A DNA stretch of 64,000 nucleotides from Collinsella sp. GTDB lineage: Bacteria > Actinomycetota > Coriobacteriia > Coriobacteriales > Coriobacteriaceae. Position 1 is the first letter of the stretch. Every line of letters begins with the position of its first letter. The notes under the pieces are model-generated. The model was given only the letters and a program-made list of their open reading frames with translations. It searched no databases and had not been told where the DNA came from. The position numbers were made by a program, and so were the translations under genes. The DNA lies in the NCBI GenBank assembly GCA_018373675.1, contig JAHAGQ010000002.1, positions 1 to 64,000 on the forward strand. The letters run 5' to 3'. Below are positions 6,275-16,600 of the stretch, in pieces.

Positions 6275-8701
6275 ATGAATAAGATCTTCGATAACAAGCA
6301 GGAGTTTACCGAGCTCTATCGCGATGCCGTCATGAGCATCAGTGGCAAGAGCGTCGAGGCCGCCAGCGACCTCGATCGCTTTAACGCCCTGGCCAAGCTC
6401 GTGGCCGAGAAGGCACGCACCGTTGCCACCAAGAGCGACGCCCGTGCGGCCGCCGAGGGCAAGAAGCGCGTGTACTACTTCTCGATCGAGTTTTTGATCG
6501 GCCGCCTGCTCGACAACTACCTGCTCAACTTTGGCGTGCGCGACATGGTCGCCGAGGCGCTCGACGACATGGGCTTCGATCTGTCCGTCATCGAGAACCA
6601 GGAGCCCGATCCGGCACTGGGCAACGGTGGCCTGGGCCGTCTGGCCGCATGCTTCCTGGATTCCATGGCAGCCGAGGGCATTGCCGGCTACGGCAACGGC
6701 ATGCGCTACCGTTACGGCCTGTTTAAGCAGGAGATCGTTAACGGCAGCCAGGTCGAGGCCACCGACGAGTGGCTCACCCATGGCTATCCCTGGGAGGTCC
6801 GCCGTCAGGACAAGGCCGTGACCATCAAGTTTGGTGGCCATGTTGAGGGCTTTGAGGAGAACGGCCGCACGTTCTACCGCACCGTGGACACGCAGGACAT
6901 CCTGGCCGTCCCCTATGACATCCCCGTCGTGGGCTATGCCGGCGAGACCGTCAACAAGCTGCGCGTCTGGGCCGCCGAGCCGGTCGAGGAGCACTTCGAT
7001 CTGGAGGCCTTCAACCGCGGCGACTACGCCCTGGCCGACGCCGAGCGCGCCGAGGCCGAGGCCATCAGCGCCATCCTCTACCCCAATGACGCCGGCGAGC
7101 ACGGCCGTCTGCTGCGCCTGAAGCAGGAGTACCTGTTTGTCTCGGCCGGCATCTACAGCCTGCTCGACACCTTTGAGAAGGAGCACGGCGCGAACTGGGA
7201 GCTGCTGCCGCAGTTTGTGGCCATCCACACCAATGACACCCACCCCGCCATGTGCGGCCCCGAGCTCATGCGTATCCTCATCGACGAGAAGAAGCTCGAG
7301 TGGGACGACGCTTGGAACATCGTGACGCAGGTCGTGAGCTACACCAACCACACCATCCTGCCCGAGGCTCTGGAGAAGTGGCCCATCGGCACGTTCTCCA
7401 AGCTCCTCCCCCGCGTGTACCAGATCATCGACGAGATCAGCCGTCGTTGGCACGAGTCGTTCGACACCACGCAGGAGGGCTGGCAGGAGCGTCTGCGCCA
7501 GACCGCCATTCTGTGGGACGGCGAGATTCGCATGGCCAACCTGTCCGTGATCTGCAGCCACAGCGTCAACGGCGTGGCCAAGATCCACTCCGACATCATC
7601 AAGAACATCGTGCTCAAGGACTTCTATGCCCTGACGCCCGAGAAGTTCAACAACAAGACCAACGGTATTTCGCACCGTCGCTTCTTTGCCGAGGCCAACC
7701 CCACCTACGCCAAGCTCGTGACCGAAGCCATTGGCGACGGCTGGCTCAAGGACGCCTTTGAGCTGGAAAAGCTCAAGGAGTTCCAGAACGACTCCGAGTT
7801 CCTGAAGGCCGTGGGCGCCTCCAAGCGCGCCAACAAGGAGCGCCTGGCCGCCTACGTTAAGGCCGAGACCGGTCTGGTCATCGACCCCAACACCGTCTTC
7901 GACGTTCAGGTGAAGCGCTTCCACGCCTACAAGCGCCAGCTCATGAACATCATGAAGGTGATGGACATCTACAACCGTCGCATCGCGGATCCCAACTTCC
8001 ACGTGACGCCGACGACCTTCATCTTTAGCGGCAAGGCTGCTTCGAGCTACACCTTTGCCAAGGAGACCATCCGCCTCATTAACTCGGTGGCCGACGTCAT
8101 CAACAACGACGCCCGCGTCAACGAGGTCATGAAGGTCTGCTTTATCCCCAACTTCCGTGTGAGCAACGCCCAGCTCATCTACCCCGCAGCCGAGATCTCG
8201 GAGCAGATCTCCACGGCCGGCAAGGAGGCCTCGGGCACGTCCAACATGAAGCTCATGATGAACGGTGCCATTACGCTGGGCACCCTCGACGGCGCCAACA
8301 TCGAGATCGCCGACCTGGCTGGCCGCGAGAACGAGGCCATCTTTGGCCTGACCGCTCCCGAGGTCGAGCAGCTCTGGGCATCCAACAGCTACTTTGCGTG
8401 GGATACGCTCAACGGCGACCGCGAGCGCCTGGGCCGCGTAATGGACGAGCTCAAGGACAACACCTTTGCGGGCCTTTCGGGCAACTTCGAGAGCATTTAC
8501 AACGAGCTCATGAACAACAACGACCCCGACCTGGTCATGGCCGACTTCCGCAGCTACGTGGATGCATGGGAAAAGCTCACAGGCAGCTACGGCGACCAGG
8601 AGACCTGGAACCGCAAGGCGCTGCTCAACACCGCCTCGAGCGGCTGGTTCTCGAGCGACCGCACCATTCGCGAGTACCGTGACGAGATCTGGCACGCGTA
8701 A
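6275..8701 (+). CDS. glgP: Glycogen/maltodextrin phosphorylase
   Basis: 808 residues, full length for GT35 phosphorylases, which release glucose 1-phosphate from alpha-1,4-glucan ends using phosphate and pyridoxal phosphate. Visible are YFSIEFLIGR near the start, NGGLGRLAACFLDSMA, QVKRFHAYKRQ, and the cofactor site EASGTSNMK with the PLP lysine at residue 659, followed by TLGTLDGANIE. A clear AAAGG lies before ATG 6275. A compact GC hairpin (about 6208-6222) stands between glgB and this gene. Its presence among the synthesis genes means that degradation and synthesis of glycogen are encoded together. Confidence 0.96.
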   Translation: MNKIFDNKQEFTELYRDAVMSISGKSVEAASDLDRFNALAKLVAEKARTVATKSDARAAAEGKKRVYYFSIEFLIGRLLDNYLLNFGVRDMVAEALDDMGFDLSVIENQEPDPALGNGGLGRLAACFLDSMAAEGIAGYGNGMRYRYGLFKQEIVNGSQVEATDEWLTHGYPWEVRRQDKAVTIKFGGHVEGFEENGRTFYRTVDTQDILAVPYDIPVVGYAGETVNKLRVWAAEPVEEHFDLEAFNRGDYALADAERAEAEAISAILYPNDAGEHGRLLRLKQEYLFVSAGIYSLLDTFEKEHGANWELLPQFVAIHTNDTHPAMCGPELMRILIDEKKLEWDDAWNIVTQVVSYTNHTILPEALEKWPIGTFSKLLPRVYQIIDEISRRWHESFDTTQEGWQERLRQTAILWDGEIRMANLSVICSHSVNGVAKIHSDIIKNIVLKDFYALTPEKFNNKTNGISHRRFFAEANPTYAKLVTEAIGDGWLKDAFELEKLKEFQNDSEFLKAVGASKRANKERLAAYVKAETGLVIDPNTVFDVQVKRFHAYKRQLMNIMKVMDIYNRRIADPNFHVTPTTFIFSGKAASSYTFAKETIRLINSVADVINNDARVNEVMKVCFIPNFRVSNAQLIYPAAEISEQISTAGKEASGTSNMKLMMNGAITLGTLDGANIEIADLAGRENEAIFGLTAPEVEQLWASNSYFAWDTLNGDRERLGRVMDELKDNTFAGLSGNFESIYNELMNNNDPDLVMADFRSYVDAWEKLTGSYGDQETWNRKALLNTASSGWFSSDRTIREYRDEIWHA

Positions 8702-8738
8702 AGGCCACGAGTTCCCTTCTTTGCCGCACGGCATTATT

Positions 8739-8769
8739 CGGTGGGCGCGACCAGGCGCCGCGCCCACCG
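8739..8769 (+). other. Intercistronic hairpin between glgP and glgC
   Basis: CGGTGGGCGC (8739-8748) pairs perfectly with GCGCCCACCG (8760-8769) over an 11-nt loop. No T-run follows, so it looks more like an mRNA processing or stability element than a terminator. Confidence 0.5.
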
Positions 8770-8808
8770 CTAATGGGTTAGAAACATCGATGACAGAAGG
8801 AGAAATCG

Positions 8809-9957
8809 ATGAGTAAGAAAGAATGCATCGCGATGCTCCTCGCAGGAGGACAGGGCAGCCGATTGGGGGCACTCACCCAAAAGATCGCTAAGCCGGCGGT
8901 TAGCTTTGGTGGCAAGTTCCGCATTATCGACTTCTCGCTCTCCAACTGCTCCAACTCGGGCATCGACACGGTGGGCGTTCTGACGCAGTATCGCCCCTAC
9001 CTGCTGCATGCCTATGTGGGCTCCGGCGAGGCGTGGGATCTGGACAGCCGCGACGGTGGCGTGTCGATCCTACCGCCGTACGAAACGCAGACCGGTGGCG
9101 CCTGGTATGCGGGCACGGCCGACGCCATTACGCAGAACCTGGACTACATCAAGGCCAACGACCCCAAGTACGTCCTGATTCTTTCGGGCGATCATCTGTA
9201 TCGCATGGACTACCGCAAGATGCTCAAGACGCACATTGAGAACAACGCCGACCTCACGGTTAGCGTTATGCCCGTGCCGTGGGAGGAGGCCAGCCGCTTT
9301 GGCATCCTGACCACCGACCCCGAGGACGGCCGCATCACCAAGTTCACTGAGAAGCCCGATAAGCCCGATTCGAACCTCGCGTCCATGGGCATCTACATCT
9401 TCTCGGCCGACGTGCTGATCGAGGCGCTCGAGGAGGACGCTCTGGACCAGCGCTCGAGCCACGACTTTGGCAAGGACATCATCCCCAAGCTGCTCGGCGA
9501 GGGCAAGCGACTGTACAGCTACGAGTTCCACGGCTTTTGGAAGGACGTCGGCACCATCGCCAGCTTCCACGAGACCTCGATGGACCTGCTTGGCAACAAC
9601 CCCGAGTTCGATCTGTTCGACAAGCACTTCCCCATCATGTCCAACATCACCACGCGTCCGCCGCACTACATTGGCCCGGACGGCCGCCTGGACGACTGCC
9701 TGGTCTCCAACGGCTGCAAGATCTACGGCACCGCTCGCCACTCGATTCTTTCGACCGATGTCATCATCGAGGAGCGCGCCGTGGTCGAGGACTCCGTGCT
9801 GCTGCCGGGTGCGCACGTTAAGAGCGGCGCGCACATCTGCCGCGCTATTTTGGGCGAGAACTCCACGGTCGAAGAGGGCGTGAAGCTCGGCTCTGTCGAT
9901 ACCACCAAGGATACGGCCGTCGTTGGAAATGACGTCGTTATCGGGAAGGGGGAATGA
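8809..9957 (+). CDS. glgC: Glucose-1-phosphate adenylyltransferase, catalytic subunit
   Basis: 382 residues. It makes ADP-glucose from glucose 1-phosphate and ATP, the committed step of bacterial glycogen synthesis. The nucleotidyltransferase start is AMLLAGGQGSRLGALT (residues 6-21) with KPAVSFGGKFRIIDF. Further on are GTADAITQN, LSGDHLYRMDY and FTEKPDKP, then a left-handed beta-helix C-terminus with hexapeptide-like repeats. AGAAGGAG stands 7-8 nt before ATG 8809. The next gene begins 4 bp after its stop and encodes the non-identical GlgD subunit. Confidence 0.96.
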   Translation: MSKKECIAMLLAGGQGSRLGALTQKIAKPAVSFGGKFRIIDFSLSNCSNSGIDTVGVLTQYRPYLLHAYVGSGEAWDLDSRDGGVSILPPYETQTGGAWYAGTADAITQNLDYIKANDPKYVLILSGDHLYRMDYRKMLKTHIENNADLTVSVMPVPWEEASRFGILTTDPEDGRITKFTEKPDKPDSNLASMGIYIFSADVLIEALEEDALDQRSSHDFGKDIIPKLLGEGKRLYSYEFHGFWKDVGTIASFHETSMDLLGNNPEFDLFDKHFPIMSNITTRPPHYIGPDGRLDDCLVSNGCKIYGTARHSILSTDVIIEERAVVEDSVLLPGAHVKSGAHICRAILGENSTVEEGVKLGSVDTTKDTAVVGNDVVIGKGE

Positions 9958-9961
9958 TCCG

Positions 9962-11089
9962 ATGATCAATCGCAAGGCCATCGGTTATATCACCGCTAAC
10001 TACTCTTCGACCTACGGCAGCGTGCTGCTCAAGGACCGCCCCATCGCGTCCGTTCCGTTTTTGGGCCGCTACCGCCTGATCGACTTTCCGCTGTCCAACA
10101 TGATGAATGCCGGCATTAAGACCGTCGGCGTCGTCATGCCGGGCAACTATCGCTCGCTGATCGACCACGTGGGCTCGGGCAAGGACTGGGGCCTGGACCG
10201 CAAGAAGGGCGGCCTGTTCATGGTGCCCGGCAACGCGTATGGCACCACCAAAGGCGGCATGCGCTTCTTGCTGCGCGACATCATCTCCAACAAGACGCTG
10301 TTCCAGCGCTCGGACAAGCCCTATGTTGTGATGATGGGCACCAACATCATCTTTAATATGGACCTCAACACCATTATCGACGCGCACGAGAACTCCGGTG
10401 CCCAGATGACCGTGGTGTACTGCAAGGCCACGCGCAACGTCGATGACGAGACCAAGCTGCAAATCAACGAGAACGGCCGCCTGACGGGCGTGAGCGCCGG
10501 CGTCGTGTACGGCGACAACGCCTCTATGGACTGCTGCATCGTCAACCGCGAGACGCTGCTCGAGATCATCGACCACTACCAGGCCGCCGACTATCTGGAC
10601 CTGCTCGAGGCGCTCCAGGGCGACTTTGGCAACATCGACGTGTGCAGCTACGAGTACAAGGGCGAGGTCGTGGGCGTGTTTAGCGAGAAGTCGCTGTATC
10701 GCCGCAGCATGGACCTGCTCGACCAGACCGTGGCCGACCAGCTCTTTGACCCCGAGCGCCCGATCCTGACCAAGGCTCACGACGTGCCGCCTTCGCGCTA
10801 TGCGACCGGCAGCCACGCTTGCAACTCGATCATCTCGGCCGGCTGCATCATCAAGGGCACCGTGCGCAACTCGATCCTGTCGCGCGGCGTTGTGGTTGAG
10901 GAAGGCGCCTCGGTGACCAACTCGATCATCAACCAGAGCTGCATCATCAAGAGCGGCGCCCGCGTTGAGAACGCCATCCTGGACAAGAACAACGTGGTTC
11001 CCACCAACACCGAGCTTCGCGGCACGCCCGAGAACATCCTGGTGCTGGGCAAGGCTCCGTTAACTTCCGATACCACCATCGTACGTTAA
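9962..11089 (+). CDS. glgD: Glucose-1-phosphate adenylyltransferase, GlgD subunit
   Basis: 375 residues and homologous to GlgC, but with a degenerate N-terminal loop: AIGYITANYSSTYGSVLL replaces the AGGxGxRL nucleotide motif. This is characteristic of GlgD, a regulatory or weakly catalytic partner that activates GlgC in Firmicutes and some actinobacteria. The beta-helix C-terminus is intact. ATG 9962 is preferred over an upstream in-frame codon at 9923 because GGGGGAA lies just before it, 4 bp after glgC. Confidence 0.93.
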   Translation: MINRKAIGYITANYSSTYGSVLLKDRPIASVPFLGRYRLIDFPLSNMMNAGIKTVGVVMPGNYRSLIDHVGSGKDWGLDRKKGGLFMVPGNAYGTTKGGMRFLLRDIISNKTLFQRSDKPYVVMMGTNIIFNMDLNTIIDAHENSGAQMTVVYCKATRNVDDETKLQINENGRLTGVSAGVVYGDNASMDCCIVNRETLLEIIDHYQAADYLDLLEALQGDFGNIDVCSYEYKGEVVGVFSEKSLYRRSMDLLDQTVADQLFDPERPILTKAHDVPPSRYATGSHACNSIISAGCIIKGTVRNSILSRGVVVEEGASVTNSIINQSCIIKSGARVENAILDKNNVVPTNTELRGTPENILVLGKAPLTSDTTIVR

Positions 11090-11120
11090 CGTTGGCACCG
11101 CAACATCGCTCGTAACATGT

Positions 11121-11156
11121 AGAATAGCCGCCCGGTTCACGCCTGGCGGCTATTCT
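11121..11156 (+). other. Perfect 12-bp stem-loop between glgD and glgA
   Basis: AGAATAGCCGCC (11121-11132) pairs fully with GGCGGCTATTCT (11145-11156). The sequence after it (CAAATAAC) lacks a T-run, so full termination is unlikely; attenuation or mRNA protection between glgD and glgA is possible. Confidence 0.55.
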
Positions 11157-11179
11157 CAAATAACAACATGGGAGACAAT

Positions 11180-13444
11180 ATGGCTGATTCCAGCAAAAAG
11201 ATGCAGATCGTGTTTGCCTCGGCCGAGTGCGCACCGTTTGTAAAGACCGGTGGCCTGGGCGACGTAGCGGGCTCGCTACCTGCGGCGCTTGTGCGCGCCG
11301 GCGCCGAAGTCATCGTGATGGTACCCAAGTACGCCACCATCAAGGACGAGTACAAGGCGCAGATGGAGCACTTCTCCGACTTTTACGTGAGCCTGGGCTG
11401 GCGTAACGAGTACTGCGGTCTCGAGAAGCTCGAGCACGACGGCATCACCTATATGTTCATCGACAACGAGCGCTATTTTGCGCGCGACTATCCGTACGGC
11501 TTCTTTGACGACGGCGAGCGTTTTGCGTTCTTCTCTAAGGCCATCACCGAGAGCCTGCAGCACCTGCCGGCCGGCTTTGAGTGCGACATCCTGCACTGCA
11601 ACGACTGGCAGACGGCGCTGGCGCCCGTGTTTTTGCGCGAGTTCTACCAGGGTCTGCCGCTGTACGACCGCGTCAAGACCGTGTTCTCGATCCACAACGT
11701 GGCATTCCAGGGCCAGTTTAGCGACACCGTGATGGAGGACATCCTGGGCGTGGCGCATATTCCGGCGGCCGCCTCGCAGCTGCGCTGCGACGCCTGCAGC
11801 ATTAACTACATGCTGGGCGCGCTGCGCTATGCCGACGCCATCACTACGGTGAGCCCCACCTATGCCAACGAGATCCAGACGCCCGAATTTGGCGAGGGCC
11901 TGGACGGCGTGCTGCGCGAGCGTTCTTACGCGCTTCAGGGCATTTTGAATGGCATCGACGTCGCGGGCTTTGACCCGGCGACCGACAAGCGCATTGCCGC
12001 CAACTACACCGTGGAGGACCGCTCCGGCAAGGCCGTGTGCAAGGCCAAGCTGCAGGAAGAGCTGGGGCTCGAGGTTCGCGACGACCGTCCGCTTATGGTC
12101 ATGGTCACGCGCCTGACGCGCCAGAAGGGCATGGACCTGGTCATGTACGCGCTCGACCGCATCCTGGCCGGCGGCGTGCAGGTGGCGGTGCTGGGCACCG
12201 GCGACCGCGACTACGAGGACGGCCTGCGCTACTTCCAGGACAAGTACCCCGGCACCATGGCCGCACGCATCGAGTTCGATCCGGCGCTGTCGCAGCGCAT
12301 GTACGCCGCCGCCGACATGTTCCTGATGCCTTCGAAGTTTGAGCCCTGCGGCCTGTCGCAGATCATCGCCATGCGCTACGGTACCCTGCCCATCGTGCGC
12401 GAGACCGGCGGCCTGAAGGACACCGTGATCCCGTACAACGAGTTTACCGGCGAGGGCACGGGCTTCTCGTTTAGTAACTTTAACGGCGACGAGATGGGCG
12501 ACGCCGTGTTCCGCGCGGCACGCCTGTTCTGGGACAACCGCGAGGCCTGGGATCAGCTGGTCACGCAGGCCATGAGCCAGGACTTTAGCTGGACGCGCTC
12601 GGCCGATAAGTATCTGGACCTGTACTTCTTTATGCATCCGGAGATTGAGAGGCCGGCGGCGGTTGTCGACGAGCCAGAGGCTGTTGCTGAGCCGGTGGCC
12701 GCTGAGGAACCCAAGGCCGAGGAGAAGCCGGATGAAGCTGAGCCCGCAAAGGCCGAGCCTGAGGTGAAGGCTGAGGTTGCTCCTGAGGCAGAGGCCGAGG
12801 TCAAGCCCGCTGCAAAGCCCGCAGCTAAGAAGACCACGACGCGCAAGACGACCGCTAAGAAGACTACGACGACCAAAGCTGCTGCCACCAAGACCGCCGC
12901 AGCAAAGACGACTGCTGCCAAGAAGGCCGCAGAAGCCGAGGCTGCTCCCGAGGTAAAGGCAGAGGTCGCTGAGACTAAGCCGGCCGCCAAGGCTCCGGCA
13001 AAGACCGCTGCTAAGAAGACGACCACGACCGCCAAGAAGGCAACGGCAGCCAAGAAGACCACGGCAACGAAGTCGACGACCACGAAGGCAGCGGCAAAGC
13101 CAGCCGTCAAGGTCGAGGAGACGCCTGCCGAGTCCAAGGCGGAGGCAACCGTCGAGGCCAAGTCCGCTGCCAAGACCACCACGCGCAAGCGCGCCACGAC
13201 GACGGCCAAGAAGACCACGACCAAGGCTGCTGCTCCCAAGGCAGAGGCTAAGGCCGAAGAAAAGCCCGCAGTAAAGGCTGAGCCGGCGCCGAAGGCCGCT
13301 GAGGTCAAGGCCGCACCGAAGGCAGAGGCCAAGCTAGAACCCACCAAGGAGACTCCGGTCTCCCCCGCCGCTCCGGCAGAGAAAAAGGCCCCGTCCAAGA
13401 AGACGTCCGTCCGCAAGGCAACGGCCACCCGCAAGCGCCGCTAG
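11180..13444 (+). CDS. glgA: Glycogen synthase (GT5) with about 265-residue Lys/Ala/Thr/Glu-rich tail
   Basis: 754 residues against about 480 usual for the family. The GT5 catalytic part comes first: IVFASAECAPFVKTGGLGDV with the ADP-glucose-binding KTGGL near residue 20, the acceptor region HNVAFQGQF, then VTRLTRQKGMDL and MPSKFEPCGLSQ. It ends near residue 487. The remainder begins with acidic Glu/Ala/Pro stretches and continues with repeated AAKKTTT, KTTAAKK and KAEAKAE blocks, ending RKATATRKRR. The tail is low-complexity, cationic and probably disordered, and resembles the GlgB tail. ATG 11180 is preceded by GGGAG; an upstream ATG at 11168 is less likely. It transfers glucose from ADP-glucose to the growing chain in the cytoplasm. 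Confidence 0.94.
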   Translation: MADSSKKMQIVFASAECAPFVKTGGLGDVAGSLPAALVRAGAEVIVMVPKYATIKDEYKAQMEHFSDFYVSLGWRNEYCGLEKLEHDGITYMFIDNERYFARDYPYGFFDDGERFAFFSKAITESLQHLPAGFECDILHCNDWQTALAPVFLREFYQGLPLYDRVKTVFSIHNVAFQGQFSDTVMEDILGVAHIPAAASQLRCDACSINYMLGALRYADAITTVSPTYANEIQTPEFGEGLDGVLRERSYALQGILNGIDVAGFDPATDKRIAANYTVEDRSGKAVCKAKLQEELGLEVRDDRPLMVMVTRLTRQKGMDLVMYALDRILAGGVQVAVLGTGDRDYEDGLRYFQDKYPGTMAARIEFDPALSQRMYAAADMFLMPSKFEPCGLSQIIAMRYGTLPIVRETGGLKDTVIPYNEFTGEGTGFSFSNFNGDEMGDAVFRAARLFWDNREAWDQLVTQAMSQDFSWTRSADKYLDLYFFMHPEIERPAAVVDEPEAVAEPVAAEEPKAEEKPDEAEPAKAEPEVKAEVAPEAEAEVKPAAKPAAKKTTTRKTTAKKTTTTKAAATKTAAAKTTAAKKAAEAEAAPEVKAEVAETKPAAKAPAKTAAKKTTTTAKKATAAKKTTATKSTTTKAAAKPAVKVEETPAESKAEATVEAKSAAKTTTRKRATTTAKKTTTKAAAPKAEAKAEEKPAVKAEPAPKAAEVKAAPKAEAKLEPTKETPVSPAAPAEKKAPSKKTSVRKATATRKRR

Positions 13445-13481
13445 CCCACAGACGATTTAAAACCTAATCAAACCCTAAGTA

Positions 13482-13510
13482 AGGGGCGCTCCAACCGGGC
13501 GCCCCTTCTC
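13482..13510 (+). terminator. Terminator after glgA
   Basis: AGGGGCGC (13482-13489) pairs with GCGCCCCT (13499-13506), followed by TTCTCT. It closes the glgBPCDA cluster before the separately controlled GH13-GH77 gene. Confidence 0.75.
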
Positions 13511-13519
13511 TGTAGGTAG

Positions 13520-13570
13520 TTGGTAAAACGATTTTCTAGGACAACCGTTCGCCGATGGTAAACGGATGTT
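13520..13570 (+). promoter_or_regulatory. GGTAAAAC-type operator-like sites upstream of the GH13-GH77 gene
   Basis: GGTAAAACG (13522-13530) with a degenerate right half ATTTTCT, and ATGGTAAACGGATG (about 13555-13568). They match the half-sites in the HAD/glgB intergenic region. Inference: the same sugar-responsive repressor controls both units. Confidence 0.4.
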
Positions 13571-13662
13571 GTTTATACAGCCTGTGTACAACAGATATAC
13601 TTACATCCTGTGCGTAAAGCCCATGGCCAGCAGGCCATGATTCTATTGAACTGGACCGTACT

Positions 13663-16600
13663 ATGAGATTGATACACAACAGCCGTCTGCCGCAGTTTCG
13701 CACTCCGTTTGGCGCTGTGACCACAGGAACTACCCTTTCGCTCTCCGTGATTCTGGAGGATGCCGATCCCGCGCAGGCAACGCTTACGCTGCGCACCTGG
13801 GTCGATGAGATTGGTGAGTCCCGGTATCCCATGACGCACGAGGGCGACGGCATATTTACCGTAGAGCTTGAGTGCGCCGAACCCTGTCTTATCTGGTACA
13901 GCTTTATCTGCAATATCGAGGGCCAGCCCGAGGTTCGCTTGGGCGCACCACAGGGCCGCACCGGCGGCGAAGGCGTAACCTACGACTACGCCGAGGTGCC
14001 GTCATTCCAGGTCACCGTCTACAAACACCGTGAGAACCGTCCCACCTGGTACGAGCGCGGTATGGTCTACCAGATCTTCCCCGATCGCTATGCCCGCGAC
14101 GAGCGCTGGCGTGAGCGCACGCTGGCCGAGGTCGAAAAACCGCGTAAGGGCATTCAGCGCCGCATGGTCGAGGACTGGAACGAGCCGCCTGTGTACGAGC
14201 GCGCCGAGGACGGCTCCATCAAGACCTGGGACTTTTACGGCGGATCGCTCAAGGGCATCCAGGAAGACCTGTCTCGCATCGCCGAGCTGGGCTTTACAGC
14301 CATCTACCTCAACCCCATTTTTGAAGCCGCGAGCAACCACCGCTACGACACCGCCGATTACACCAAGATCGATCCGATTCTGGGCACCGAGCAGGACTTT
14401 ACAGAGCTGTGCGAGGCGGCCGAGAAGCTGGGCATTTCCATCATTCTGGACGGTGTGTTCAACCACACGGGCGACGATTCGATCTACTTCAACCGCTACG
14501 GCAACTACCCCGGCGTGGGCGCATGGCAGAGCGAGGATTCGCCGTGGCGCGATGCGTTTTATTTCCACGAGGACGGCTCGTACGACTGCTGGTGGGGCGT
14601 GGGCAATATGCCAGCCATCAATGAGAGCTCCGAACTGGTACGCGAGCGGCTCCTGGGCAAGGACGGCGTCATTCGTAAATGGCTGCGCGCCGGCGCTCAC
14701 GGCTGGCGCCTGGATGTGGCCGACGAGCTTTCGGACGATTTCCTAGCCGAGATCAAAAAGGCCGTGCTCGCCGAGAAGCCCGACGCACTGCTGCTCGGCG
14801 AGGTCTGGGAAGACGCCTCCAACAAGATTAGCTACGGCCATCTGCGTCGCTATCTGCAAGGCTCCGAGCTCGACTCGGCCATGGATTACCCCTTCCGCGA
14901 CATGGTCATCGGCTTTTTGATGGGCTACAAAAACGCCTATCAAGCTGCCGAGGATATCGAGACCCTACGCGAGAACTATCCGCGTGAGGCCCTGTCTTGC
15001 GCGCTTAATCTGCTTTCGAGCCACGACCGTCCTCGCATTATCTCGGTGCTCGGCGGCGGTCCTGACGAGTCGCAGCTGCCCGAGTGCGAGCGCAGCAAAT
15101 GGCGTCTGGACGAGAACGCGATGGGCCTGGCCAAGAGCCGTTTTTGGCTCGCGACGCTCATGCAGATGACGTTCCCGGGCGTTCCCTCAATCTATTACGG
15201 TGACGAGTACGGCTTGGAGGGACTCACCGATCCGGGCAATCGTCGCACCATGCCGACCAAGGAAGACCTGCACGACTTCGATACGTTCGCGATCGTCAAG
15301 AACGCATCTGCTGTGCGTCGCGCGCTGCCGTTTATGATCGACGATGAAATCAAGGCCTTCGCGCTCAATGACGAGGTGCTGGCCTACAACCGTACGGGCA
15401 AAGACGGCGAGTCCGCGACCGTCATCATCAACCGCAGCCTGCGCAATTCACACCGCGTGACGATTCCGGCGCTCGGCGAATGCGCGAGCGATGTGATTAG
15501 CGGTCACGAGTGCGAGATCCACAACGGCACGGTCACGCTCGACCTGTACCCGCTGGGTTCGTCGATCATCTATCACCACGCTGAGCAGCGCCTGCAGGAA
15601 CCGCTCGATCACGGTGCGGGTGTTGTGTGCCATATCACATCGGTGCCGACCGACGACGGCAAGCCCGGTACGATCGGCGCACCCACGCGTCGCTTTATCG
15701 ACCATCTGGCCGCCATGGGCATGCGCTACTGGCAGGTTCTCCCCGTCAACCCCACGGACTTCTTCCGCTCCCCTTACGCCGGTCCTTCGGCCTTTGCAGG
15801 CAATATCGACCTGCTACCCGAGAGCCACGAGGAGCTGGCAGCCGACTTTGAGACCTGGAAGGCCCGTGGCGGCGAGGATGCCGATCCGCTGTACACCGCG
15901 TTTAAACATCGCAATGCCGATTGGCTCGAGAAATACTGCGTCTACATGGCCGTTAAGAAGTACTTTGAGGGCGAGTCGCGCCATGATTGGCCGGCAGATG
16001 TCGCGCGCTACAACGAGCATCTGATCGACGACAAGCGCTTCCACAACGAGGCCGAGCTTCAGGCGTACATGCAGTACCGCTTTGACCTAGCTTGGTGCGA
16101 GCTCATGAACTATGCGCACAAGAAGGGCATCGAGGTCATCGGCGATATTCCTATGTACGTGTCCGACGATTCGGCAGACGCGTGGAGCGAACCCGAGAAC
16201 TTCTGGCTGTCCGATACCGGCAAGGCAATCGAGATTTCCGGTGCGCCGCCCGACAACTTTGCACCCGAGGGCCAGGTGTGGGGCAACCCGACGTTCCGCT
16301 GGGACCACATGAAGCAGAACGGCTATAGATGGTGGATGGATCGCCTGCGTCGTGCGTTTTCGCTCTACGACCGCGTGCGCCTGGATCACTTCCTGGGATT
16401 CCACAGCTATTACAGCATTCCCGCGGGCAAGGCATGCGCCGACGGCCGCTGGCTGGCGGGCCCGGGCAAGGACCTGTTCCAGACCGCCTACGACGAGCTT
16501 GGTCCGCTCAACTTTATCGCCGAGGATCTGGGCTATCTGACGCCCGGTGTTCGTGCGATGGCTTCGACCTGCGGCTTCCCCGGCATGGACGTGCTGGAGT

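Noticed and set aside
8739..8769. Intercistronic hairpin as a terminator between glgP and glgC
   Set aside because: There is no T-run after the stem and the downstream gene has no separate promoter that I can see; an mRNA stability role is more likely.
6155..8872. A 905-residue open frame on the strand opposite glgP
   Set aside because: It mirrors glgP exactly. Long antisense frames arise from the strong GC bias at third codon positions; it has Val/Gly/His-rich composition, no ribosome site and no motif. The same applies to frames opposite glgB (3964-5595), glgA (11276-12637), the serine dehydratase gene (26620-28380) and ptsI (61883-63667).
12660..13440. Repetitive DNA that at first looks like a tandem-repeat or CRISPR-like array
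   Set aside because: It is coding sequence for the Lys/Ala/Thr/Glu-rich GlgA tail in a single open frame; repeat units vary in length and there are no spacers.
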